Shown here one piece after another: positions 20,664-28,411 of a DNA stretch of 34,823 bases. Source of the stretch: Dehalococcoides sp. JdFR-56. GTDB taxonomy: Bacteria; Chloroflexota; Dehalococcoidia; Dehalococcoidales; RBG-16-60-22. Below the pieces are notes generated by a model that ran no database searches, was not told the origin of the DNA, and saw only the letters and a list, made by a program, of their open reading frames with translations. Within the stretch, counting starts at the first letter, position 1, and every line of letters starts with the position of its first letter. The stretch spans positions 1 through 34,823 of the forward strand of contig MTNR01000021.1 in NCBI GenBank assembly GCA_002011495.1. Reading direction: 5' to 3'. Both the position numbers and the translations under genes were made by a program.

Positions 20664-22958
20664 ATGAAATTGCTGAGCGACCTCACACTGAGGAAGAGGA
20701 TCATCATCCTCACCGTGCTGGCACTGCTCTTGGGTGCTGGACTGTTCAGTTTTCTAGGGATGCGGGCAGTGGACCAGGCAACCGAAACCATGCTGCAGGA
20801 TAGACTAACCACCGCCCGTCTCATGGCGGACTACATCGATGATGCCCTGGGGCGTGCTCTCGCCGAGCTGGTACGCTGCGCGCAGGCGGTGCAGGACGGC
20901 CAAGCCAGCAGCTTCGGAGCGCAGATAGCCGCCCTTGAGGACGCCTTCTTTTTCCTCTCCTTCTATATTCATGATATTTATCTGCTCGATGGCCGGGGGC
21001 GGATTACCTGGAGCAAATCAGGAGAGGCGGCTATCCTGGGGACGGATATCTCCTTCTATCCCACCATCAGCCAGGCATTAAGCAGTGGTGAGCCTGGCAT
21101 ATCCGGGCTGGTCTCGGCACCGGTGAGCGATACCCCAGTTATCTTCCTCGCCAGCCCCACCGGAGAGGGGGGAGAGCCGGGCAGGGGGGTGCTGGTGGTG
21201 GCCATAGATATCTCCCGGTCAAGCATCGGCGGTTTCATCCGGCCGATAAGATTGGGTGAGACGGGCTACGTTGAGATCGTGGACCAGAACGGGATTGTGC
21301 TCGCCCGCACCGAGCCCGGGCCGAAGCTAGGTGCCTTTACCAAGAGCGACCACAGCGGGCGCTTTGCCGCCCTGATTGCCACAGGGAAGCCAACGCGGGG
21401 GCTGTGTCACTCCTGCCATATACCGGGGCAGAGGGTGGAGAGAAGGGATGTATTGGCCTTCGTGCCGCTCTCCCAGGCCCAGTGGGGGGTTGTCATCCGG
21501 CAGTCGGAAGAGGAGGCGCTGGCGCCCATCCGCGAGCTGCGCCAGAGCCTGCTGCTCTTCGGGGCGGGGTCAATGGTCATCATCTTTCTCTTCGTGCTGG
21601 TAACCACACGGGATGTGGCCAGCCGCATCTGGGGGTTGACCGCGGCCTCCCGAAGGATAGCCGAGGGGGATTTGAGTAGCCCCATCGCCATCTCAGGGAA
21701 GGATGAAGTCGGCGTTTTGGCCCAGACCTTTGACGAGATGCGGCTCAAGCTGCAGACGTCTTACGGAGCGCTGGAGCAGAAGACCAAGGAGCTGGCCTCG
21801 CTGCTTTCGGTGTCTGAGATTCTGACCTCGCTGCCTGACCTCTCCAACCTGGATACCGCGCTCGGCAGCGCCCTAGACAAGACCTTGGAGATAATGCGGC
21901 GAGACGTTGGTGGCATACTCCTCTGGGATGAGGAGAGGGAGGTGCTGCGTTACCGCGTGTATCGGGGGCTCTCTGAGGAGTACGTGCGGCGGGTATCCTG
22001 CCGCCTGGGCGAGGGCATTGCCGGCAGGGTGGCGCAAAGTGGCGAGCCGATTATCCTGGCTGACATCTCCACCGACCCTCGGGCAGCTCACCCTGATCTC
22101 ATCAGTGTCGAAGGACTGCGGGCATTTGCCAGCGTCCCCATTCGCTTCAAGGACAAAGTGCTGGGCGTGCTCAATATCGCCAGCCGTGAGACGCGCCAAT
22201 TTTCGGCTGAGGATGTGAGGCTTCTCGAGGGCATTGCCGTGCAGATTGCCACGGCGATTGAAAACGCCAGATTGCACCAGGAGGTGCAGAACAAGGAGAA
22301 GGTTCGCGGGGAGCTATTGAGCGAGATATTCTCCATCCAGGAGGGGGAGCGCAAGCGGATCGCCCGCGAGCTGCACGACGAGACAAGTCAGGTTCTGGCC
22401 AGCCTCACCGCCAGCCTTCAGGCTGCCTCAAATACCCTGCCCACCAACGTGGATAAGGCCAAAGCTTTGCTGGAGAAAGCCCAGAGGCTGTCCATCAGCA
22501 TCCTTGATGAGATACACCGGCTGATCTACGAGCTCCGCCCCACGCTGCTTGATGACCTGGGGCTGGTGGCGGCAACACGGTGGCTGGTGGATAATATTCT
22601 GGGGGATGCTGGGGTTGCGGTTGATTTCAAGACCTCGGGGCGGGAGAGGAGGCTGCCGCCCCAGCTGGAGACCACCCTGTTTCGGGTTATCCAGGAGGCG
22701 GTTTACAACATCAGCCGTCACGCGCAGGCCAAGAACGCCCAGATAACGCTGCACTTCAAGAGGGGGAAGGTTCGGGTTGGCATTAAGGATGACGGCGTTG
22801 GTTTTGATGTCAAGGAGGCGATAAGCTCCAAGGAAAGGCCACGAGGGCTGGGGCTGCTGGGGATGAAGGAGAGGATAGAGCTGATCCGGGGTAGTTTGAG
22901 CATCTCCTCGCGCCCCGGCAGTGGCACCGAAATCAATATTGAGATACCGACGGGTTAG
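20664..22958 (+). CDS. NarX-type sensor histidine kinase with c-type heme motif in its external sensor domain
   Basis: A 764-residue membrane kinase. TM1 is at about residues 12-33, an extracytoplasmic Cache-like sensor spans about 34-290, and TM2 is at about 293-315. HAMP (about 322-375, R-R-I-A-E-G-D-L), GAF (about 390-540), HisKA_3 with R-I-A-R-E-L-H571-D-E, and HATPase_c (E-A-V-Y-N-I-S-R-H, D-D-G-V-G-F) follow. Within the external domain lies C248-H-S-C251-H252, a canonical CXXCH heme attachment site followed by I-P-G-Q. The start has AGGAAG just upstream. The gene lies 84 bp after ccmD and is paired with the response regulator that follows. A redox- or gas-sensing heme controlling cytochrome genes is the natural reading; this is inference. 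Confidence 0.9.
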   Translation: MKLLSDLTLRKRIIILTVLALLLGAGLFSFLGMRAVDQATETMLQDRLTTARLMADYIDDALGRALAELVRCAQAVQDGQASSFGAQIAALEDAFFFLSFYIHDIYLLDGRGRITWSKSGEAAILGTDISFYPTISQALSSGEPGISGLVSAPVSDTPVIFLASPTGEGGEPGRGVLVVAIDISRSSIGGFIRPIRLGETGYVEIVDQNGIVLARTEPGPKLGAFTKSDHSGRFAALIATGKPTRGLCHSCHIPGQRVERRDVLAFVPLSQAQWGVVIRQSEEEALAPIRELRQSLLLFGAGSMVIIFLFVLVTTRDVASRIWGLTAASRRIAEGDLSSPIAISGKDEVGVLAQTFDEMRLKLQTSYGALEQKTKELASLLSVSEILTSLPDLSNLDTALGSALDKTLEIMRRDVGGILLWDEEREVLRYRVYRGLSEEYVRRVSCRLGEGIAGRVAQSGEPIILADISTDPRAAHPDLISVEGLRAFASVPIRFKDKVLGVLNIASRETRQFSAEDVRLLEGIAVQIATAIENARLHQEVQNKEKVRGELLSEIFSIQEGERKRIARELHDETSQVLASLTASLQAASNTLPTNVDKAKALLEKAQRLSISILDEIHRLIYELRPTLLDDLGLVAATRWLVDNILGDAGVAVDFKTSGRERRLPPQLETTLFRVIQEAVYNISRHAQAKNAQITLHFKRGKVRVGIKDDGVGFDVKEAISSKERPRGLGLLGMKERIELIRGSLSISSRPGSGTEINIEIPTG

Positions 22959-22967
22959 GAGGTCGCT

Positions 22968-23615
22968 GTGGACAAGATAAAGGTGCTGGTGGTGGATGAC
23001 CACGCCATGATGCGGGATGGCATTAGGGCGCTGCTCGCTTTGCAGGAGGATATTGAGATTGTGGGGGAGGCTGAGGAGGGGAGGGAGGCGGTCAAGAAGA
23101 CAGAGGAGCTCATGCCCAATGTGATCATCATGGATATAGCCATGCCAGGCTTGGATGGGCTGGAGGCTACCCGCCGCATCACCAGGAAAAACCCGATGGT
23201 GAAGGTGCTGGTCTTAACCCAGCATGATAAGCGAGAGTACGTGCTGTCCAGCATCAAGGCGGGGGCGAGGGGTTACGTGCCCAAGAGGGCGGTGGGCTCA
23301 GACCTGCTTTCCGCCATACGGGCGGTGCACCGTGGGGATTCCTACCTCTCGCCGTATGCCGCCAAGGCCTTGGTTGACCACTACCGCCGGCAGGGTGAGG
23401 CTGAACCCTATGACCGGCTGACGGCCAGGGAGAGGGAGATATTGAAGCTGATTGCCGAGGGGCACACCAGCCGGGAGATCGCCTCCAGCCTCTTTATCAG
23501 CTTGAAGACAGTTCTGGGGCACCGGGCCAAAATCATGGAGAAGCTGGGGGTACATAACTCCGCCGAACTCATCAAGTACGCCGTGCGCAAGGGCCTGGTG
23601 GAGGCGGATAGCTAG
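22968..23615 (+). CDS. NarL/FixJ-family response regulator, partner of the heme-motif kinase
   Basis: A 215-residue regulator. The receiver domain has D10/D11 and phospho-acceptor D56 (V-I-I-M-D-I-A-M-P), and a LuxR-type HTH covers about 145-210 (T-A-R-E-R-E-I-L-K-L-I-A-E-G, S-R-E-I-A, V-L-G-H-R). GTG at 22968 has TAGGAGG 5 bp upstream and is 9 bp after the kinase stop, so they form one operon. Likely targets are the two upstream cytochrome promoters. Confidence 0.92.
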   Translation: MDKIKVLVVDDHAMMRDGIRALLALQEDIEIVGEAEEGREAVKKTEELMPNVIIMDIAMPGLDGLEATRRITRKNPMVKVLVLTQHDKREYVLSSIKAGARGYVPKRAVGSDLLSAIRAVHRGDSYLSPYAAKALVDHYRRQGEAEPYDRLTAREREILKLIAEGHTSREIASSLFISLKTVLGHRAKIMEKLGVHNSAELIKYAVRKGLVEADS

Positions 23616-23663
23616 AAGTTCCTGCCGCCGTGGCTGACATGAGAGGGAGAAGAGGCAAGGCCC

Positions 23664-24107
23664 TTATATGTAGTACATCACCTTGGCGGATTGCTCTTTC
23701 TTCCGCTGGCGGTCAACCAGGTCCTGCAAGGTGGTTGACTTGAGGATGCCATTGGCGGCCCGGTCCAGCTCACTCCAGATATCGCGGGCGGCACACCATT
23801 CCGACCGTTCACAGACCTCAGGGTTGTTGATGCATTCTACCAGGGCGGCATTCCCCTCCAGAAGCTCAATTATCTCCGCCAGCGTTATCTCCGCAGGAGG
23901 TTTGGCCAGGAGCACTCCACCGCCCACCCCCCGCACGCTCCGCATCAGCCCCCCAGTTATCAGGGGGCCGATGAGCCGTTTGAGATACGCCAGCGGAATC
24001 TCCTGTCTCTGGGCGATGTCCTTAAGGGATACCGGTGTCTTGCCCTGGTAGAGGGCTAGGTCCAGGAGCACCCTGGTTCCGTATCGGCCTTTGGTGGAGA
24101 GCTTCAT
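23664..24107 (-). CDS. Rrf2/IscR-family [2Fe-2S] transcriptional regulator
   Basis: A 147-residue regulator. A winged HTH occupies the first 75 residues (S-L-K-D-I-A-Q-R-Q-E-I-P, then V-R-G-V-G-G-G). Three Cys, C92, C99 and C105, match the [2Fe-2S] ligand spacing of IscR. The gene is convergent with the response regulator and is driven from a promoter at 24141-24170 overlapped by a dyad, implying autoregulation. The same promoter and dyad occur before the APS reductase gene at 26355, so its regulon likely includes sulfur assimilation (CymR-like in role, IscR-like in cluster ligands). No Shine-Dalgarno is seen before the ATG. Confidence 0.9.
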   Translation of the reverse strand: MKLSTKGRYGTRVLLDLALYQGKTPVSLKDIAQRQEIPLAYLKRLIGPLITGGLMRSVRGVGGGVLLAKPPAEITLAEIIELLEGNAALVECINNPEVCERSEWCAARDIWSELDRAANGILKSTTLQDLVDRQRKKEQSAKVMYYI

Positions 24108-24123
24108 CGGCAGTTAATTGGTG

Positions 24124-24143
24124 ACTAATATTGTCATCTTAGT
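24124..24143 (-). promoter_or_regulatory. Candidate Rrf2 operator (autoregulatory)
   Basis: A 20-bp dyad: on the minus strand ACTAAG, 8 bp, ATTAGT. It begins three bases into the -10 element and covers the predicted start site. It matches the site at 26261-26280 in 15 of 20 positions. Confidence 0.7.
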
Positions 24144-24170
24144 TTACAATTTGGTCGCGGCGGTTGTCAA
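24141..24170 (-). promoter_or_regulatory. Promoter of the Rrf2 regulator gene
   Basis: On the minus strand TTGACA (top-strand 24165-24170) and TAAACT (top-strand 24141-24146) have an 18-bp spacer. The 12-mer GGCTTGACAACC at the -35 is identical in the APS reductase promoter. Confidence 0.75.
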
Positions 24171-24200
24171 GCCCTGCGGTAAGCTCGGGCGGCGCTGACC

Positions 24201-24229
24201 TTGATGGGCAAAGGCCTTGGTGTTAGAAT
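24201..24229 (+). promoter_or_regulatory. Promoter candidate for the ClC channel gene
   Basis: TTGATG at 24201-24206 and TAGAAT at 24224-24229 have a 17-bp spacer. Transcription would start near 24236, leaving a leader of about 164 nt before the ClC start. I see no recognisable RNA element in that leader. Confidence 0.55.
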
Positions 24230-24399
24230 GAGTATGGCAGGCTTGTCTTTTGAGCATTCCTGGCAGTGCCTTTGCCAGCCGAGGTTTACCTCTGGCGCCG
24301 TAATTGGCTTTCCCGTGATTTTCTCTAGCGCCTTGGCACTGGCCAGGCATGGGAGGTGTTTAGGAGACGACCCAGGACTCAGACTCAGAAGAGACAGTG

Positions 24400-26139
24400 A
24401 TGAAGTTTCTCCGGACCAAGCTGGTTCAGGCGGCCTCTTGGCTGAGGTCCTCGGAGACGGTCACCGGGCTGTTCCTGGCCATCGTGGTCGGGGTTATCGC
24501 TGGACTCGGAGCTGTTTTATTCCGCTGGCTCATAAACAGCTTCCAGTCTCTGTTCTTTGGCGGGGGGGCTAAGGCCCTCGCTTTTCTTGGTGACTATTAT
24601 GTGATCCTGATACCCGCGGCCGGTGGCCTGCTGGTGGGCCCGCTTATCTATTTTCTGGCGCGTGAGGTCAAAGGTCATGGCGTCCCTGAGGTGATGGAGG
24701 CCGTGGCGCTCAAAGGCGGCCGAATACGCCCGCGCGTATCGGCGGTGAAGGCGCTCGCTTCCTCGCTGTGCATCGGGTCCGGGGGTTCGGTGGGCCGTGA
24801 GGGCCCCATCGTGCAGATCGGGGCCTCGGCTGGTTCGGCGATAGGCCAGTGGTTCCGGCTGTCTGACGAGCACCTGAAAACGCTGGTTGCCTGTGGCGCG
24901 GCGGGGGGTATATCCGCCACCTTCAATGCCCCTATTGCTGGGGTCATCTTCGCCCTTGAGGTGATTCTGGGCAGGGTGGTCACCCGCCGGTTCGCCTATG
25001 TGGTTATCAGCTCCGTGGCCGCCGATTTCCTGGCCCAGCTGTTTTTAGGCAACCGCCGTGCCTTCACCGTCCCCCAGTTTAGCATCGTCAGCGCCTGGGA
25101 ATTCCTCTTCTATGCCCTGCTCGGTATCTTGGCTGCCCTGGCTGCTGTGGCTTTCATCCGCGCCCTTTACCGCTGCGAGGATTTGTTTGACTATCTCAAG
25201 CTGCCCGAGTACTTCAAGCCGGCGCTGGGAGGGCTGGCCATAGGCCTTATCGGGCTGTATAGCCCTCATCTTTTCGGGGTGGGCTACGAGGGTATTGACC
25301 TCGCCCTCGGCGGGCAGCTGACGCTGGGGATGCTGCTGATACTATCCCTTCTCAAGATACTGGCCACCTCGCTCACCATAGGCAGTGGCGGCAGTGGCGG
25401 TATATTCGCCCCCAGCCTGTTCATCGGGGCGATGCTGGGGACGGCGCTGGGCACGCTGCTCAACGAGCTTTTCCCGACCATCACCGCCCCCGTGGGGGCC
25501 TACGGCGTGGCGGGCATGGCCGCCGTGTTTGCCGGCGCGGCACGGGCTCCGTTCAGCGCCATACTCATCATGTTTGAGATGACCGGCAACTACGGCATCA
25601 TTCTGCCCCTGATGACCTCAGTGGTCATCAGCACGGTGCTGGCTCGGGCCTTGAAGCGCGAGACAATCTACACGCTCAAATTGCTGCGCCGGGGGGTGGA
25701 TGTTGAGCAGGAGGAGGTGGTTGATGTCATGCGCACCATCAAGGTGCACGAGGTGATGACGCGTGACTTTCCCACCGTCCCCCCAGGGATGCCGGTGAAA
25801 GAGCTGGTGAAGCTGTTCCAGAAGACCGGTCATCACGGGTTCCCCGTGGTCAATGAGGAGGGGGAGCTGGTGGGCGTGGTCACGGCGTCAGACGTCGAGC
25901 GCTCCTTGGGCAGGAGCGATGGCGAGCTTACCGTTGGCGACATCGCCACCAAGTCACCATTTGTCGCCTACCCAGACCAGTCTCTGGACAGGGTGCTGGT
26001 CGCGGCGGAGGAGGAGTACGGGCGTATCCCCGTGGTCGGCCGGGATGACCGGCGGCGCCTGATTGGGGTGCTGCGGCGGCATGACATCATCCGGGCCTAC
26101 CGCAAGAAGGTGGGCCAGATGCGAAGGGGCGGGGAGTAG
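24400..26139 (+). CDS. ClC-family chloride channel/antiporter with C-terminal CBS pair
   Basis: A 579-residue protein. About the first 430 residues form the ClC membrane domain with helix-start motifs G-H-G-V-P (in place of G-S-G-I-P), G-R-E-G-P with the gating glutamate, and G-G-I-F-A-P-S (GxFxP). The retained gating Glu fits either gated channel or antiporter behaviour. Two CBS domains follow (H-E-V-M-T-R-D-F-P-T-V ... and V-G-D-I-A-T-K-S-P ...), a nucleotide-responsive regulatory pair. I use the ATG at 24400; a GTG one codon upstream is possible, and the ribosome site is weak (AGAAGAGA). It lies divergent from the Rrf2 regulator. It may balance charge or pH; no specific partner is indicated. 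Confidence 0.92.
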   Translation: MKFLRTKLVQAASWLRSSETVTGLFLAIVVGVIAGLGAVLFRWLINSFQSLFFGGGAKALAFLGDYYVILIPAAGGLLVGPLIYFLAREVKGHGVPEVMEAVALKGGRIRPRVSAVKALASSLCIGSGGSVGREGPIVQIGASAGSAIGQWFRLSDEHLKTLVACGAAGGISATFNAPIAGVIFALEVILGRVVTRRFAYVVISSVAADFLAQLFLGNRRAFTVPQFSIVSAWEFLFYALLGILAALAAVAFIRALYRCEDLFDYLKLPEYFKPALGGLAIGLIGLYSPHLFGVGYEGIDLALGGQLTLGMLLILSLLKILATSLTIGSGGSGGIFAPSLFIGAMLGTALGTLLNELFPTITAPVGAYGVAGMAAVFAGAARAPFSAILIMFEMTGNYGIILPLMTSVVISTVLARALKRETIYTLKLLRRGVDVEQEEVVDVMRTIKVHEVMTRDFPTVPPGMPVKELVKLFQKTGHHGFPVVNEEGELVGVVTASDVERSLGRSDGELTVGDIATKSPFVAYPDQSLDRVLVAAEEEYGRIPVVGRDDRRRLIGVLRRHDIIRAYRKKVGQMRRGGE

Positions 26140-26233
26140 AGCCTGACACCCATCAGCCCAAGCTTTCACCTGGCCAATTATTGCTTTAGCCTAGGTTCAC
26201 CTTGGATATTGGGAAAAAATTGTCCTATGGGGC

Positions 26234-26263
26234 TTGACAACCTGTCAAGGGTAATTGTATACT
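26234..26263 (+). promoter_or_regulatory. Promoter of the sulfur-assimilation operon
   Basis: TTGACA at 26234-26239 and TATACT at 26258-26263 are separated by 18 bp. The -35 is also one arm of a perfect 17-bp dyad, CTTGACA-ACC-TGTCAAG (26233-26249), possibly a second operator. The predicted start is near 26270, inside the Rrf2-type dyad. Confidence 0.8.
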
Positions 26264-26280
26264 AAGTTGGTAACCTTAGT
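26261..26280 (+). promoter_or_regulatory. Candidate Rrf2 operator at the cysH promoter
   Basis: ACTAAG, 8 bp, CTTAGT forms a perfect 6-bp-arm dyad starting three bases into the -10. Placement, spacing and arms are the same as at the Rrf2 gene's own promoter. Binding here would block open-complex formation. Confidence 0.7.
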
Positions 26281-26354
26281 CAACTTTCATCTGGGGGATG
26301 AGAAGAGACAAGGGGCAGAAATAGCTAATCTCAACAGAAAAGAGAGGTGAAGAG

Positions 26355-27080
26355 ATGGAGGAGAAAGTCGCGCACGCCAAGGAGTTGATTGAGGAGGCGG
26401 TGAGGAGCTACCCCAAGATAGCCGTGGCCTGCTCTTTTGGCAAGGACAGCATGGTTACGGTTCATCTGGCCAGAGAGGTGGCTCCTGAGATAAAGGTCTT
26501 CTCGATAATGACGCCATACAAGCCGAGGGAGACCTTTGAGTATCTCAGAAAAATGAACCAGGTGATGAACCTCGGCGTCACGGTGTATATGGTGGCGGAC
26601 AGCATTCCTGAAATTCTCCAGGACGGGTCTCTGGAGGTGGTGTTACTGCCCACTGAGGAGTTCCACCAGAAGGCAGCGCAGGTTAAGGCCCAGACCGGCA
26701 AGGAGATTTATGCCATAAACCCGGACGAATGCTGCCGGCTGCTCAAGGTAGAGCCCACCAAGGTGGCGGTGAGTGACTTGGAGGCTTGGATCTGCGGGCT
26801 GAGAAATACTGAAGGCAGGACCAGGGAGGACTACCAGGAGGTGGAGCGGAAGGGTGGGCTGATCAAGGTAAACCCGATTCTGACCTTCACCGAAACCGAT
26901 ATTTGGAAGTATATGGCCACCCGGGGGATTGAGCCGCATCCCTGGTACCGCCGGGATTACCGCTCCCTGGGCTGCGAGCCCTGCTCTCACCCGGGAGGGG
27001 AGCTGGAGCGAGACGGGAGGTGGCAAGGCACCAGCAAGTGCGGCGGCGAGTGCGGTATCCACACGCAGCGGCTGAAGTAG
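26355..27080 (+). CDS. cysH: Assimilatory APS reductase (CysH, [4Fe-4S] type)
   Basis: A 241-residue thioredoxin-dependent reductase converting adenylyl sulfate to sulfite. An N-terminal PP-loop-like S-F-G-K-D-S is at residues 27-32. The iron-sulfur cysteines are present as C126-C127 (D-E-C-C-R) and C207/C210 (G-C-E-P-C), which marks the APS-using class as opposed to the cluster-free PAPS class. The catalytic C233 is in E-C-G-I-H near the C-terminus. AGAGAGGTGAAGAG precedes the ATG. It is the first gene of an operon with a DUF2061 protein and a cysteine-synthase-like enzyme, behind a promoter with an Rrf2-type dyad. ATP sulfurylase and sulfite reductase are not in the window. Confidence 0.93.
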   Translation: MEEKVAHAKELIEEAVRSYPKIAVACSFGKDSMVTVHLAREVAPEIKVFSIMTPYKPRETFEYLRKMNQVMNLGVTVYMVADSIPEILQDGSLEVVLLPTEEFHQKAAQVKAQTGKEIYAINPDECCRLLKVEPTKVAVSDLEAWICGLRNTEGRTREDYQEVERKGGLIKVNPILTFTETDIWKYMATRGIEPHPWYRRDYRSLGCEPCSHPGGELERDGRWQGTSKCGGECGIHTQRLK

Positions 27081-27147
27081 GCTGGGCGCTTGCCAGATAA
27101 CCTTTGCGGTATAAGGCGAGCGGAGCGGATTTTGAGGGCGATTTGGC

Positions 27148-27372
27148 ATGGAAACTCGCTGGAGAAGCATCATAAAGGCGGTGAGCTGGCGGATTGTGGC
27201 CACCATGGTTACTTTTCTGGTAGTCTATTTTTTTACCAGAGAGGAGATACTCTCGCTGGAAATAGGCCTGATGGACGCGCTGCTGAAGATAGGCGTTTAT
27301 TTCAGTCATGAGAGGCTGTGGAATAAAATCGGTTTTGGCCGGAGGAAGGTCAGAGAGGACTACATGATATGA
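27148..27372 (+). CDS. DUF2061 small membrane protein
   Basis: A 74-residue protein matching the DUF2061 pattern: R-S-I-I-K-A-V-S-W-R at the start, one or two hydrophobic stretches (about 15-28 and 38-52) and the H-E-R-L-W-N-K-I end. Members often neighbour sulfate-activation genes, as here between cysH and a cysteine-synthase-like gene. The molecular role is unknown. GAGGG lies about 10 bp before the ATG. Confidence 0.85.
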   Translation: METRWRSIIKAVSWRIVATMVTFLVVYFFTREEILSLEIGLMDALLKIGVYFSHERLWNKIGFGRRKVREDYMI

Positions 27373-27393
27373 GATACCCGGCAGGAGCGGGAG

Positions 27394-28374
27394 ATGGCGC
27401 AGGAGCAGTTTTGTGACCATAGATTGAGGGTGTATTCTGACATAACGCAGCTAAGAGCCAGCCCAGAGAACCCGACGCCACTGGTCAGGCTGAATAGAAT
27501 CAGCCGCAACAGGAGTTTTCCCATCTATCTCAAGCTGGAGAGATACAACCCCTTCGGCTCGATCAAGGACAGGATTGTCTATGAGATGCTCAAATCTCTG
27601 GCCGTGGGAGATAGGACGCTGGTTGAGCCGTCATCAGGCAATACCGGGATTGCCTTGCTCTGCGTGGCCAATAGCCTGGGGATACCGGTGGAGGTGGCGG
27701 TCCCGGAGAGGATTCCCGAGGAAAAGAAGGTGATGCTGAAATTTCTGGGGGCGAGGAAGGTGTGGGAGGCTGATGATGCCCTCTGCCCCAGGTTCCCCTC
27801 CGAGGGGGCCAGGGGCGTGGTCAGCGCCCTGATCAAGAGCCCAGCGACCAAGGACCGCTATATCAGCCCGAATCAGTATGAGAACGAGCTCAATGTGCAG
27901 GCCCATTATCAGGGCACCGGGCCCGAGATATGGCGGCAGACGAGGGGCAAAATCACCCATTTTTTTGCCGGGTTTGGCACCTGCGGGACGATAACCGGCG
28001 TGGGCAGATACCTCAAGGAGCAAAGTCCAGAAATCAAGGTCATCGCGGTGGAGCCCTCCTCCTCGGACCATAAATTGCCGGGCATGAAGAGGATTACCGG
28101 CCTGAGCGAGGAATACATACCCAAGATTCTGGACCGCTCGGTGATTGATGGGGTGGTGGAAGTAACCGACGAGGAGGCGTATACTACCGCGGCTGAGTTG
28201 GCCAGAAAGGACGGAATCCCGGCCGGCCCGAGCACCGGGGCGATACTTCACGCTGCCTTGCGCTACGCCGAATCAAACAAGGGTCTGGCGGTGGTTATCT
28301 CGCCCGATGACGCCTTCAAATATACCAGTTTCTACCAGGATTTTCTGGAGCAAGGTTCCCCTGATAAGACGTAG
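27394..28374 (+). CDS. Cysteine synthase-like PLP enzyme (CysK/CBS family)
   Basis: A 326-residue fold-type II PLP enzyme. The Schiff-base lysine is K58 in P-F-G-S-I-K-D-R. E-P-S-S-G-N-T-G binds the substrate carboxylate, G-F-G-T-C-G-T-I-T-G holds the PLP phosphate, and S-T-G-A-I-L carries the serine facing the pyridine nitrogen. It would form cysteine from sulfide and an activated serine (O-acetyl- or O-phosphoserine), completing the pathway begun by the APS reductase. Relatives of this form include O-phosphoserine-using enzymes, so the donor is open. AGGAGCGGGAG is directly upstream, 21 bp after the DUF2061 stop. Confidence 0.86.
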   Translation: MAQEQFCDHRLRVYSDITQLRASPENPTPLVRLNRISRNRSFPIYLKLERYNPFGSIKDRIVYEMLKSLAVGDRTLVEPSSGNTGIALLCVANSLGIPVEVAVPERIPEEKKVMLKFLGARKVWEADDALCPRFPSEGARGVVSALIKSPATKDRYISPNQYENELNVQAHYQGTGPEIWRQTRGKITHFFAGFGTCGTITGVGRYLKEQSPEIKVIAVEPSSSDHKLPGMKRITGLSEEYIPKILDRSVIDGVVEVTDEEAYTTAAELARKDGIPAGPSTGAILHAALRYAESNKGLAVVISPDDAFKYTSFYQDFLEQGSPDKT

Positions 28375-28384
28375 TGGTGCGGAC

Positions 28385-28411
28385 GAGAGCCTCAACTGGC
28401 ATCTGGCTCTC
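28385..28411. terminator. Hairpin between convergent genes
   Basis: GAGAGCC (28385-28391) pairs with GGCTCTC (28405-28411) around a 13-nt loop, between the cysteine-synthase-like gene and the convergent lipoprotein gene, whose stop codon it touches. No T-run follows on either strand, so termination is only a possibility. Confidence 0.35.

Noticed and set aside
24201-24572. 123-codon plus-strand frame overlapping the ClC gene start
   Set aside because: Over half of it overlaps the ClC coding sequence in another frame, and its product shows no domain.
26233-26249. Perfect dyad CTTGACA-ACC-TGTCAAG as an attachment or recombination site
   Set aside because: There is no integrase or second copy nearby. 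One arm is the -35 element, so a regulatory role is simpler.
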